Source: an uncultured Stenotrophomonas sp.
Lineage (GTDB): Bacteria; Pseudomonadota; Gammaproteobacteria; Xanthomonadales; Xanthomonadaceae
Assembly (NCBI GenBank): GCA_900078405.1
Contig: FLTS01000001.1
Span: forward strand, 1,264,626-1,328,625
DNA length: 64,000 nucleotides
Direction: 5' to 3'
How positions within the stretch are numbered: position 1 is the first letter of the stretch; the number at the start of each line of letters is the position of its first letter. Of this stretch, positions 49,660 to 57,491 are shown piece after piece. The notes beneath the pieces are model-generated. The model was not told the origin of the DNA. It saw only the letters and a program-made list of their open reading frames with translations, and ran no database searches. The translations under genes and the position numbers were made by a program.

Positions 49660-50835
49660 ATGTCCGACATCGTCATCGCCGCCGCCAAACGCACCGCCAT
49701 CGGCTCCTTCCTCGGCCAGTTCAACGGCGTTCCCACCCCCACCCTCGGCGCCACCGCCATCCGTGCGGCCGTGGAGCAGTCCGGCCTCGCCGCCGCCGAC
49801 ATCGAGGAAGTCATCATGGGCTGCGTGCTGCCGGCCAACCTCGGCCAAGCGCCCGCCCGCCAGGCCGCGCTGGCCGCCGGCCTGCCGACCAGCGCCGGCT
49901 GCACCACCCTCAACAAGGTCTGCGGCTCCGGCATGAAGGCCATCATGCTCGGCCACGACCTGATCAAGGCCGGTTCGGCCGGCATCGTCGTCGCCGGCGG
50001 CATGGAATCCATGTCCAACGCACCGCACATGCTTCCCAACTCGCGCACCGGCAACCGCTACGGCAGCTTCCAGGCGGTGGACCACATGGCGTGGGACGGC
50101 CTGACCAACCCCTACGACGGCCAGTCGATGGGCGTGTTCGCCGAAGCCGCCGTGGCCAGATTCGGCTTCACCCGCGAGGAGCAGGACGCCTACGCCATCG
50201 AGTCGGTCAAGCGCGCGCAGGCCGCGCAGGCCAATGGCGCGTTCGACGGCGAGATCGTCCCGGTCAAGGTCGCCACCCGCAAGGGCGAGGTCGAATACGC
50301 GCAGGACGAACAGCCCGGCAAGTCCGACATCGCCAAGATCCCCGCGCTGAAGCCGGCGTTCAAGAAGGATGGCAGCGTCACCGCCGCCAGTTCCTCCAGC
50401 ATTTCCGACGGCGCCGCCGCGGTGGTGCTGCTGTCCGCCGACGAGGCCGCCAAGCGCGGTGTGCAGCCACTGGCGCGGATTGTCGCCCACGCCACCTTCT
50501 CGCAGGAGCCGGAGTGGTTCACTACCGCCCCGATCGGCGCCATCGAGCGGGTGCTGGACAAGGCCGGCTGGCAGGCCGGCGACGTGGATCTGTTCGAAAT
50601 CAACGAAGCTTTCGCCGTGGTGGCGATGGCGCCGATCCGCGAACTGGGCATCCCGCACGCGAAGGTCAACGTCAACGGCGGCGCCTGCGCGCTGGGGCAT
50701 CCGATCGGCGCCTCCGGCGCGCGGCTGGTGGTCACGCTGGCAAACGCCTTGCGCACGCGCGGCCTCAAGCGTGGCATTGCCTCCCTTTGCATCGGCGGCG
50801 GCGAAGCAACCGCCATCGCCATCGAATTGATTTGA
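49660..50835 (+). CDS. Acetyl-CoA C-acetyltransferase (thiolase)
   Basis: A 391-residue thiolase. The nucleophilic Cys lies in TTLNKVCGSGMKAIM. The C-terminal His and Cys are in NGGACALGHPIGASGARLV and SLCIGGGEATA. Length and spacing match biosynthetic thiolase II (AtoB/PhaA type), which condenses or splits acetoacetyl-CoA. The ATG at 49660 gives MSDIVIAAAKRTAIGSF. The gene stands alone, so the pathway (ketone body, PHB or isoprenoid-related) cannot be fixed. It is divergent from the autotransporter. Confidence 0.92.
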   Translation: MSDIVIAAAKRTAIGSFLGQFNGVPTPTLGATAIRAAVEQSGLAAADIEEVIMGCVLPANLGQAPARQAALAAGLPTSAGCTTLNKVCGSGMKAIMLGHDLIKAGSAGIVVAGGMESMSNAPHMLPNSRTGNRYGSFQAVDHMAWDGLTNPYDGQSMGVFAEAAVARFGFTREEQDAYAIESVKRAQAAQANGAFDGEIVPVKVATRKGEVEYAQDEQPGKSDIAKIPALKPAFKKDGSVTAASSSSISDGAAAVVLLSADEAAKRGVQPLARIVAHATFSQEPEWFTTAPIGAIERVLDKAGWQAGDVDLFEINEAFAVVAMAPIRELGIPHAKVNVNGGACALGHPIGASGARLVVTLANALRTRGLKRGIASLCIGGGEATAIAIELI

Positions 50836-50877
50836 TTGGGCTTAATGTCGTTTTTACAAAAATGAATGCGATGCTGC

Positions 50878-50905
50878 TTGACACTCGAAATCAGCTCGCC
50901 ATCAT
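50878..50905 (+). promoter_or_regulatory. Candidate promoter of the first Ala-rich lipoprotein
   Basis: TTGACA at 50878-50883 is a perfect -35. CATCAT at 50900-50905, 16 bases away, is a fair -10. The ATG follows at 50958. This suggests independent and possibly strong expression. Confidence 0.45.
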
Positions 50906-50957
50906 GTTTCCGGCGCGCAATGGCGCGTTAGCCAAATTCCACGACGAGGATTCACAA

Positions 50958-51290
50958 ATGAGCATCAACAAGCTGCTGATCGCGATGACCCTGGGCCTGG
51001 CCCTGGCCGCCTGCTCGAAGCAGGAAGCTGCCCAGGACGCCGCTGCTGCTGCCAACGAAGCCGCCACCGACGCCCAGGTTGCCGCCGACCAGGCCGCTGC
51101 CGAAACCGCCGACGCTGCCCAGGCCGCTGCCGACACCGCCGCCACCGCTGCTGACGCCGCCGGCGAAGCCGCTGCCGACGCCGCTGCCGCCACCACCGAC
51201 GCTGCTGCCGACGCCGCCGCCGACGCTGCCCAGGCTGCTGGCGACGTTGCCGAGCAGGCCAAGGACGCCGCCGAAGAAGCCAAGAAGTAA
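50958..51290 (+). CDS. Alanine-rich lipoprotein A
   Basis: A 110-residue protein. The signal (INKLLIAMTLGLALAACS) ends in lipobox LAAC with Cys19. The mature 91 residues are more than half alanine, with regularly spaced Asp, Glu, Gln and Thr (units like AADTAATAADAAGEAAAD) and a Lys end (AKDAAEEAKK). This predicts one long amphipathic helix without hydrophobic heptads, like Lpp-type spacers or LEA-like proteins. The function is unknown. It has a good -35 upstream and a strong terminator downstream, so it is its own unit. The next gene is a paralogue. Confidence 0.8.
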   Translation: MSINKLLIAMTLGLALAACSKQEAAQDAAAAANEAATDAQVAADQAAAETADAAQAAADTAATAADAAGEAAADAAAATTDAAADAAADAAQAAGDVAEQAKDAAEEAKK

Positions 51291-51315
51291 TAACTTCCGC
51301 TTCGACGCACGTTCG

Positions 51316-51346
51316 AAAAGCCGCTGGTTCGCCAGCGGCTTTTTTC
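51316..51346 (+). terminator. Intrinsic terminator of lipoprotein A
   Basis: AAAAGCCGCTGG pairs with CCAGCGGCTTTTTT around a TTCG tetraloop, ending in a run of six T. It is the clearest intrinsic terminator in the window. Confidence 0.92.
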
Positions 51347-51535
51347 ATGGTGCACGCCTGTGCGTCGCTCTTCGGGCGGCCCCAGGTGAAATGCGGCTGT
51401 CTGCCCTTTTTCACGGCTGCATCCTCCGGCGGCCCGCCTGCCGAGGCATCCCGGCATCCGGCCGGGCGCATTGACGCGATCTGAATCCGCCGCCGTCTAA
51501 CCTGCACGCGTTGTCCCCCTGAACTGGAGAACGCG

Positions 51536-51931
51536 ATGAAGATCATTGCCCCGTTGTTGGTTGGCGGCCTGGTACTGGCATTGGCCGGCTGCAACAAGCC
51601 CGACATGGAACAGGCCCGCGATGATGCGGCTGCTGCGGCCGACCACGCCGCCGAAGCCGCCCGCGAAACCGGCGATGCCGCAGCGGCCGCGGCCCGCGAC
51701 GCCGCCAACCGCGCGGCCGATGCCACCCAGGAAGCCCTGGACAAATCCGGGCAGGCAGTGGACAAGGCAGCCGATGCCACCGCCAACGCGATGGATGACG
51801 CCAAGGCCGCCGCCAACGATGCCGCGGCCGATGCCAGTGCCGCGGCCGCCGATGCGGCGCAGAAAGCGGCCGAGCACGCCCACGACGCGGCCGAAGAAGC
51901 CCGCGCCAGGGCCGACGAAGCCAAACGGTAG
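51536..51931 (+). CDS. Alanine-rich lipoprotein B (paralogue of A)
   Basis: A 131-residue protein with a signal ending LVLALAGCN (lipobox LAGC, Cys19). The mature part is Ala-rich with Asp/Glu/Arg/Lys at short intervals (ARDAANRAADATQEALDKSG, then KAAEHAHDAAEEARARADE). Compared with A it has more Arg, Lys and His, so it is more evenly charged. It also predicts one long helix. The function is unknown. Its own terminator follows, and A and B are separated by a terminator, so they can be expressed differently. Confidence 0.8.
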   Translation: MKIIAPLLVGGLVLALAGCNKPDMEQARDDAAAAADHAAEAARETGDAAAAAARDAANRAADATQEALDKSGQAVDKAADATANAMDDAKAAANDAAADASAAAADAAQKAAEHAHDAAEEARARADEAKR

Positions 51932-51938
51932 GCTTGCC

Positions 51939-51971
51939 GCCGCGCAATCCCGCCGGTGATTGCGCGGCTTT
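51939..51971 (+). terminator. Terminator of lipoprotein B
   Basis: GCCGCGCAATC pairs with GATTGCGCGGC, followed by TTT. It lies just after the gene's stop and ahead of the REP at 51990. Confidence 0.7.
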
Positions 51972-51989
51972 CCGAATGACGATCCGAAC

Positions 51990-52018
51990 GTGGATGCGGG
52001 GCTTGCCGCCGCATCTAC
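51990..52018. repeat. Single SMAG-type REP
   Basis: One hairpin, GTGGATGCGGGGCTTGCCGC and its closing CGCATCTAC. On the minus strand the end reads GTAGATGCG; its TAG (52017-52015) is the stop codon of the FAD monooxygenase. Confidence 0.75.
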
Positions 52019-53247
52019 GGACGCCCGGCAAGCGCCTCGATGAATTCCGCTGCCAGCGGCAATTTGCCGAACAGGCCGTGCTGGGTGCCGCTGAGCACGC
52101 GCAGCATGTGTCCGCGCCCACCGGGCAGGCGCCCCATCGGCTTGAACAGCAGGTCGCGCGCACGGGCGATCCAGTCGCGCTCGGACTGGAACACCGGCGT
52201 CAGCCAGCGGCTCCAGAACTGGTACAACCGTACGTGCGCCTGCCGCTGCGCCTGATACCGCGCCAGCGCCGCATCGATGGCCGCCTCACCGCGCAGCGCA
52301 TCGCGCAGGGCCATCGCGTCGAGCAGGGCCATGTTCACCCCCTGCCCCAGCTGTGGGCTCATCGAATGCGCGGCATCACCGGCCAACACCAGCCGGCCGC
52401 GATACCAGCGGTCCAGCACCGCATCGCGGTAGCTGGCGCGCGCCAGTTGCGCCTGCATGTCGATGCCCCGCAGGCGTTGGTGTGCTTCCGGCCACATCTG
52501 CTCGATTTCGTGCAGCCACGGCGCCAACCCGGCCTGTTCCCATGCTTCGAACCCATCGCGCGGCAGGCTCCAGAAGAAACTCAGCCGCGGCTCGTCGTCA
52601 CCGGGGCGGGTGCCCACCGGCAGCAGGCCGATCATCTTGCGCGCGGCGACATAGCGCTGGCGCAGTTCGTCGCCGAAGGCCCAGTCGCCCTGTGGCAGCA
52701 GGCACCACAGCGCACCCCACGGATACGGGCGGTCCAGCCGCGTGCCGCGCACCTGCGCACGCAGGCCGGAGGCGGAACCGTCGGTGGCGACCACCAGGTC
52801 GAACGGCCCGTGCCAACGGCCATGCCGGTCCCGCACGCGCCGCAGGTCATCGTCGATGGCGGCGATGCGGCTGTCCACGTGCAGCGCGTCGCGCGCCTGC
52901 CACGCCTCGTCGAGCAGCGCGAACAGTGCGCCACGCTGCATGCCCACGCCATGCAGGCTCGCGTCCAAGCCGGCGTAGCGCATGTCCATCACCGCACGGC
53001 CGCAGGGCGTATCGCCGTACAACCGGCGCACCGCCGCACCATGCGCCAACACCTGCGGCAACAAGCCCATCTGCCACAGCACCTGCAGGCCGCTGGGCTG
53101 CAGCAGGAAGCCGGCGCCCACCGGCCCCGGTTGCGCGGCCTGCTCGAATACCTGCACGCGGTGCCCGTCGCGCGTCAGCAGCACCGCCAGCGCCTGCCCG
53201 GCGGTGCCGTAGCCGACGATGGCGATATCCCGTGGCGTGTTCATCAT
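52015..53247 (-). CDS. FAD-dependent aromatic-type monooxygenase
   Basis: A 410-residue flavoprotein of the PHBH fold. The FAD Rossmann motif is IAIVGYGTAGQALAVLLTRDG. The DG motif is DLVVATDGSASGLR, and the third FAD motif is RLVLAGDAAHSMSPQLGQGVNMALLDA. It should hydroxylate a small aromatic or related compound with NAD(P)H and O2. The substrate is unknown and no pathway partners are adjacent. Start ATGs at 53247 and 53244 are equally likely. The stop is supplied by a REP. Confidence 0.88.
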   Translation of the reverse strand: MMNTPRDIAIVGYGTAGQALAVLLTRDGHRVQVFEQAAQPGPVGAGFLLQPSGLQVLWQMGLLPQVLAHGAAVRRLYGDTPCGRAVMDMRYAGLDASLHGVGMQRGALFALLDEAWQARDALHVDSRIAAIDDDLRRVRDRHGRWHGPFDLVVATDGSASGLRAQVRGTRLDRPYPWGALWCLLPQGDWAFGDELRQRYVAARKMIGLLPVGTRPGDDEPRLSFFWSLPRDGFEAWEQAGLAPWLHEIEQMWPEAHQRLRGIDMQAQLARASYRDAVLDRWYRGRLVLAGDAAHSMSPQLGQGVNMALLDAMALRDALRGEAAIDAALARYQAQRQAHVRLYQFWSRWLTPVFQSERDWIARARDLLFKPMGRLPGGRGHMLRVLSGTQHGLFGKLPLAAEFIEALAGRP

Positions 53248-53348
53248 CTTCCCCGTCGTCAAACCGGCCGCCCCAAAAACCGCCGGGAGCGGCTTCTGAC
53301 ATCGCTTGCCGATGGCCCGCAGGGTTGCCGCCACGGATGGCGGCAGCA

Positions 53349-53373
53349 AAGAAAAACCCCGCCGCGGCGGGGT
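53349..53373 (-). terminator. Intrinsic terminator of the cold-shock gene
   Basis: The palindrome ACCCCGCCGCGGCGGGGT (53356-53373) is followed on the minus strand by TTTTTCTTT. It lies 25 bases after the cold-shock stop. Confidence 0.88.
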
Positions 53374-53398
53374 CTTTCTCTCTGCCTGGTCGAATGGA

Positions 53399-53605
53399 TC
53401 ACTCGGCCGGCGTGATGTTGGAAGCCTGGGCGCCCTTCGGGCCCTGGGTCACGTCATAGCTGACGCGCTGACCTTCCTGCAGGCTGCGGAAGCCCTTGGA
53501 ATTGATCGCGGAGAAGTGCGCGAAGACGTCGGCGCTGCCGTCCTCCGGTGAGATGAAGCCAAATCCCTTGGCGTCGTTGAACCACTTGACGGTACCGTTC
53601 GGCAT
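53399..53605 (-). CDS. Cold-shock-domain protein (CspA family)
   Basis: A 68-residue single cold-shock domain. RNP1 is KGFGFIS and RNP2 is DVFAHFS; it starts [17 protein letters not shown]. It binds single-stranded RNA and DNA and helps melt RNA structure. It has its own promoter and terminator, so it is a single-gene unit. The 5' leader from the promoter below is only about 55 bases, shorter than the long thermosensing leaders of E. coli cspA. Confidence 0.95.
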   Translation of the reverse strand: MPNGTVKWFNDAKGFGFISPEDGSADVFAHFSAINSKGFRSLQEGQRVSYDVTQGPKGAQASNITPAE

Positions 53606-53666
53606 GGTGATGCGAGACCTTGTTCGATGAATGGATTGATGCACGCTGAATGAAGCGTACCGGCGG

Positions 53667-53695
53667 AGTATGCAAAGCCCGCGCCGGAATGACAA
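53667..53695 (-). promoter_or_regulatory. Promoter of the cold-shock gene
   Basis: On the minus strand TTGTCA (53695-53690) and CATACT (53672-53667) are 17 bases apart, matching five and four of six consensus bases. The -35 abuts the mtnP stop codon at 53696-53698. Confidence 0.55.
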
Positions 53696-54442
53696 TCACC
53701 CCCGCGCCAATTCGCCCACCAGCCCGGGCAGGCCTGCCGACGCCGCAGCGACATTCGCCAGCACTTCCTCCATCGTGATCTCGGCCGCGTCGCCGCAGCC
53801 GGCCGCCCAGTTGGCGACGATGGCCAGGCAGGCGTATTCCAACCCCAGTTCGCGCGCCAATCCGGCTTCGGGCATGCCGGTCATGCCGACCAGGTCGCAG
53901 CCATCGCGGCGCATGCGCGCGATCTCGGCGATGGTTTCCAGGCGCGGCCCCTGGGTGGCGCCATAGCAGCCTCCGTCATGCACGGCGACGTTGCGCGCAC
54001 GCGCCGCCGCCAGTACGTGCGCGCGCAACGACGGCGTGTACGGATGGCCGAAATCGACGTGCAGCACGTCGCTGCCTTCTTCCTCGCACAGTGTGGAAAC
54101 ACGGCCCCACGTGTAGTCGATCAACTGGTCGGGGCAGGCCAGCACGCGCGGGCCGAACGCGTCGGTGATGCCGCCGACGGTGTTCAGCGCCAGCACGCGG
54201 CTGGCGCCCAGCTGCGCGAGCGCGGCAAGGTTGGCGCGGTAGTTGATCTTGTGCGGCGGGATCGAATGGCCCTCGCCGTGACGGGCGAGGAATGCCACGC
54301 GCCGGCCGTTCAACAGGCCGACGCGTACCGGGCCGGACGGCGCGCCGTAACGGGTCTGCACCTCATGGCTTTGCACGTTGTCCAATGCGGCCAGTTTGTA
54401 GACGCCGGTGCCGCCGATCACGGCCAGTTCGATATTGCCCAT
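53696..54442 (-). CDS. mtnP: S-methyl-5'-thioinosine phosphorylase
   Basis: A 248-residue purine nucleoside phosphorylase-fold enzyme. IAVIGGTGVYK-like LAVIGGTGVYKL begins it; FLARHGEGHSIPPHKINYRANL holds phosphate-binding residues, and GCYGATQGPRLETIAEI and LVGMTGMPEAGLARELGLEYA are conserved. The TGMPEA segment fits the MTIP/MtnP group that in Pseudomonas handles methylthioinosine. It recycles the polyamine by-product methylthioadenosine, after deamination if it is a true MTIP. It follows hpt. Confidence 0.85.
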   Translation of the reverse strand: MGNIELAVIGGTGVYKLAALDNVQSHEVQTRYGAPSGPVRVGLLNGRRVAFLARHGEGHSIPPHKINYRANLAALAQLGASRVLALNTVGGITDAFGPRVLACPDQLIDYTWGRVSTLCEEEGSDVLHVDFGHPYTPSLRAHVLAAARARNVAVHDGGCYGATQGPRLETIAEIARMRRDGCDLVGMTGMPEAGLARELGLEYACLAIVANWAAGCGDAAEITMEEVLANVAAASAGLPGLVGELARG

Positions 54443-54559
54443 CGTTGTTTCCTGATTTGTTTTCGCAATCAAGCACGGCGTGCTGCCCCGCTTTTGCAAT
54501 GCAGACCGCGGGGCGACAGCGCGAAGCGATGGCGCGTGCCGGCCAGCGGCCGGCCTCCC

Positions 54560-55111
54560 TTATTGCTTCATCGCGTAGATGGCCGGCAGCGGGCGCAGCG
54601 CTTCGCTGACGTCCATGCCGAAACCGAACACGAAGCGGTCCGGCAGTTCGACGCCGGCATAGTCGGCCTGCACGTCGGGCAGGCAGCGGTCGTGCTTCTT
54701 GACCGCCAGCACGGCGACGCGCACGTCGGTGGCGCCCTGCTCCAGGCACCACTGGCGCACGCCCTGCAGGGTGAAGCCTTCGTCGAGGATGTCGTCCACC
54801 AGCAGCACGCGGCGGCCGAACAGCGCCGACACCGGGCGATGCTTCCACACCAGCTCGCCGCCGCTCTCGCCGTGGTAGCGCGAGGCCTGCATGTAGTCGA
54901 ACTGCGCGTCCTGGCCGCGTGCGCCCAGTTCCAGCGCGAGCTGGCCGGCGAACGGCAGCGCGCCGTTCATGATCGACAGGAACACCGGCACCTCGCCCTT
55001 GTAATCGCGGGCAATGGCGTCGGCGATGGCGGCGATGGCCGCATCGATGGCAGTGCGGTCGACCAGCAGGTCGGCCTGGGCCACGGCTTGTTCGAGAGTG
55101 AGTTTGGACAT
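54560..55111 (-). CDS. hpt: Hypoxanthine-guanine phosphoribosyltransferase
   Basis: A 183-residue PRTase. The PRPP-binding motif is RRVLLVDDILDEGFTLQGV, preceded by FLSIMNGALPFAGQL. KKHDRCLPDVQADYAGVELPDRFVFGFGMD is the purine-binding region. It salvages hypoxanthine or guanine. It shares one base with the nagZ stop (TGATG), and mtnP follows, so salvage of methylthioinosine-derived hypoxanthine may be coupled. Confidence 0.9.
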   Translation of the reverse strand: MSKLTLEQAVAQADLLVDRTAIDAAIAAIADAIARDYKGEVPVFLSIMNGALPFAGQLALELGARGQDAQFDYMQASRYHGESGGELVWKHRPVSALFGRRVLLVDDILDEGFTLQGVRQWCLEQGATDVRVAVLAVKKHDRCLPDVQADYAGVELPDRFVFGFGMDVSEALRPLPAIYAMKQ

Positions 55112-56118
55112 CAGGCGGTTCTTCCGAGGTTTTCGAGCAGACGGTTGCGGGTATCGCCGTGGCGGGCGTCGGCCAGCAGGCCGCCCCAGCCCAGTGCGCC
55201 GTGGGCAATCAGCCCCAGCAACGCGGCGGTGTTGAGGCTGCGGCCTTCCACGGCGCGCAGCGATTCTTCGACCAGTTCCGGGTGGCAGACCAGCACCACG
55301 TCGCAACCGGCATCCAGATGGGCATCGACCCGGGCCTTGACCCCGCCGGCGGCGAACGAAGCCGCCATGCCGATGTCGTCGGAGAACACCACGCCGCGGA
55401 AGCCAATCTGCTCGCGCAGGATCGCGTTGATCCAGCGCGGCGAGTAGCCGGCCGGCTCCGGCGCGACCTGCGGGTAGACGACGTGGGCCATCATCACCGC
55501 ATCGGCCCCGGCGGCGATGCCGGCGCGGAACGGTAGCAGATCGTGCGCCTCCAGCGCGTGCAGCGGGCGCGGGTCGATGGCGACATCGACATGGGTGTCC
55601 TCACGCACCGTGCCGTGGCCGGGGAAATGCTTGAGCGTGGCGGCCATGCCGGCACCGTGCATGCCGCGCACGTAGGCCCCGGTCAATGCCGCCACGACCT
55701 GCGGGTCTTCAGCGAAGGCGCGGTTGCCGATGGCGAGATTGCCGTGGCCCACGTCCACCACCGGGGCGAAGCTCAGGTCCAGCCCGCTGGCGCGGATTTC
55801 GCTGGCCATCAGCCAGGCGTGCTGCTCGGCCAGTGCCAGCGCGGCCTGCGGGTCGCTTGCATGCAGCTTGCCGAAGCCGTCCAGCGGCGGCAGCTCGGTG
55901 AAGCCCTCGCGGAAGCGCTGCACGCGCCCGCCTTCCTGATCCACCGCAACCAACAGCGGGCGCGCGGTGGCGGCGCGGATCGCGGCGGTCAGCTCGGTCA
56001 CCTGCGCGCGCGAGGCGAAATTGCGCTTGAACAGCACCACGCCGGCCACGGCGTCATGCTGCAGCCAGTCGCGTTCGGGCGCGGTCAGTTCGGTGCCGGC
56101 GACGCCGATCAGAAGCAT
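55111..56118 (-). CDS. nagZ: Beta-N-acetylhexosaminidase NagZ
   Basis: A 335-residue GH3 enzyme. The substrate loop with the general acid His is LKHFPGHGTVREDTHV. The nucleophile Asp is in GVVFSDDIGMAA. KRNFASRAQVTELTAAIR and DQEGGRVQRFREGFTELP are further signatures. It removes GlcNAc from anhydromuropeptides in cytosolic cell-wall recycling and, in many species, tunes AmpR-controlled beta-lactamase. I start it at ATG 56118 behind an AGGAA site; a TTG at 56136 is possible. Confidence 0.94.
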   Translation of the reverse strand: MLLIGVAGTELTAPERDWLQHDAVAGVVLFKRNFASRAQVTELTAAIRAATARPLLVAVDQEGGRVQRFREGFTELPPLDGFGKLHASDPQAALALAEQHAWLMASEIRASGLDLSFAPVVDVGHGNLAIGNRAFAEDPQVVAALTGAYVRGMHGAGMAATLKHFPGHGTVREDTHVDVAIDPRPLHALEAHDLLPFRAGIAAGADAVMMAHVVYPQVAPEPAGYSPRWINAILREQIGFRGVVFSDDIGMAASFAAGGVKARVDAHLDAGCDVVLVCHPELVEESLRAVEGRSLNTAALLGLIAHGALGWGGLLADARHGDTRNRLLENLGRTA

Positions 56119-56172
56119 GTGCGGAAGTTCCTGCAAGCAAGCGCGGCATTGTCGCAGATGCCGGCGGGCGCG

Positions 56173-56859
56173 TCAGACGCTGCAACCGTCCGCGCCGCAG
56201 GCCGGTTCATCGCCGCCGGCCGCCGGGGCCTGTTCGGCGGCCACCTTCGCCAGCACCTGTGCGAACACCTCCGGCGGCTGCGCGCCCTGCACCGCATAGC
56301 GGCCATTGATGACGAAGGTCGGCACCGACTGGATGCCCAGCGCCTGCGCCTGTCCCAGCCCGGCGCGGACCTCGGCCAGCCCCTCGTCCGAGGCGAGCAT
56401 GGCGTGGACGCGCGCGGCCGGGATGCCGCCGGCGGATGCATCGGCCAGCACCTGCGGATCGGCAAGGTTGCGGCCTTCGGCGAAATGCGCCCGGAACAGG
56501 GCCTCGCCCACTGCGTCCTGCACGCCCTCGCGCCCGGCCAGCCACAGCAACCGGTGCGCCGGCAGGGTGCTGACCCGCACCTGCCCCCGCTCGAAGTCCA
56601 TCGGCAGGCCCTCGGCCCGTGCGGTGTTCTGGGTCTGCGCCAGCATCTGCCCGGCGCGCTCGGCACCACCGAATTTGGCGGCATAGGCCTGCCGCAACGG
56701 TACCGGCGTGGCGTCGGCCTCGGGGTCGAGCAGGAACGGATGCCAATGCACCTCCACCTGCGGGGCCTTGTCGCCCATCAGCGCCAGCGCGCGCCGGAAG
56801 CGGTGCTTGCCGATCCAGCACCACGGACAGACCACGTCGGACCAGATGTCGATGCGCAT
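56173..56859 (-). CDS. DsbA/FrnE-family thiol oxidoreductase
   Basis: A 228-residue cytosolic protein with a thioredoxin fold. The active site CPWC is at 11-14 in SDVVCPWCWIGKHRF. An inserted helical domain follows, and the cis-Pro region is IQSVPTFVINGRYAVQGAQP. Members are oxidoreductases or polyketide isomerases; FrnE of Deinococcus is linked to oxidative stress. A further pair of Cys residues near the C-terminus (ACGADGC) recalls the second redox site in some FrnE proteins. Confidence 0.9.
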   Translation of the reverse strand: MRIDIWSDVVCPWCWIGKHRFRRALALMGDKAPQVEVHWHPFLLDPEADATPVPLRQAYAAKFGGAERAGQMLAQTQNTARAEGLPMDFERGQVRVSTLPAHRLLWLAGREGVQDAVGEALFRAHFAEGRNLADPQVLADASAGGIPAARVHAMLASDEGLAEVRAGLGQAQALGIQSVPTFVINGRYAVQGAQPPEVFAQVLAKVAAEQAPAAGGDEPACGADGCSV

Positions 56860-56878
56860 GGGAGATTCCTCCTGCGGG

Positions 56879-57382
56879 TCAGGCGCGCTCGTCGGCGCGC
56901 CATTGGCGGTACGGATGCGAGGCCAGCGCGAGGTTGTAGTAGCGCGGCGCGTCGGTGACTTCGGCGCCGGCCCAGCCGGGTTTGTCGAAGAGCTGGTCGG
57001 CGCTTTGCAGTTCCACCTCGGCCACCACCAGCCCGGCGTTGTCGCCGAGAAACTCGTCCACTTCCCACAGCAGGCCGCCGTGGTCGACCAGGTGGCGGCG
57101 CTTGTCGATCAGCCCACCGACGCACAACGCCAGCAGTTGCCGCGCCTCGTCCACCGGGATCGGGTAGTCGAACTCCTGCCGGGTATGGCCGAGCTCGCGC
57201 GACTTGATGTTCAGGTAGGCGGCGTCGCCCTGTATGCGCACCCGCACCGAGGCCTTCTGCGCACCGCTGTCCATCGCCGCGATGTCGTTGATATAGCCCT
57301 GCGCCATCGGGATGACCTGATGCGCGGCGGCGCGCCAGCCATCACCGGTGACGAGGAACTTGCGCTCGATTTCGATGCCCAT
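56879..57382 (-). CDS. CYTH-domain protein (triphosphatase-like)
   Basis: A 167-residue single CYTH domain. The N-terminal EIERKFLV motif binds the triphosphate and metal. Alternating charged strands (VRVRIQGDAAYLNIKS, EFDYPIPVDEARQLL, VDEFLGDNAGLVVAEVEL) line the tunnel. Bacterial members hydrolyse inorganic triphosphate or make cAMP; triphosphatase is likelier here. It lies 20 bases upstream of the DsbA-like gene. Confidence 0.92.
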   Translation of the reverse strand: MGIEIERKFLVTGDGWRAAAHQVIPMAQGYINDIAAMDSGAQKASVRVRIQGDAAYLNIKSRELGHTRQEFDYPIPVDEARQLLALCVGGLIDKRRHLVDHGGLLWEVDEFLGDNAGLVVAEVELQSADQLFDKPGWAGAEVTDAPRYYNLALASHPYRQWRADERA

Positions 57383-57388
57383 TCAAAA

Positions 57389-57490
57389 ATTCCGTTGATG
57401 CGAGTCCTTCACAAGAGCAGCGCACATCCCTGCGCCCGGATTCGATGATGCGAGTCCCTCGCAAAAGCGGCGCACATCCATGTGCGCGGA
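57389..57490. repeat. Two tandem 51-bp repeats between rlmD and the CYTH gene
   Basis: Copy 1 (57389-57439) and copy 2 (57440-57490) share GATGCGAGTCC, then TCGCA/TCACA-type bases, then GCGCACATCC and a GCGC-CGG end. A third copy starts with ATTCAA and merges with the rlmD stop. Copy 2 holds a palindrome, GCGCACATCCATGTGCGC. They fill the whole gap of 109 bases. Confidence 0.75.
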
Positions 57491-57491
57491 T

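Noticed and set aside
51950..51990. A further small gene after lipoprotein B
   Set aside because: The sequence is a terminator followed by a REP; no start with a ribosome-binding site is present.
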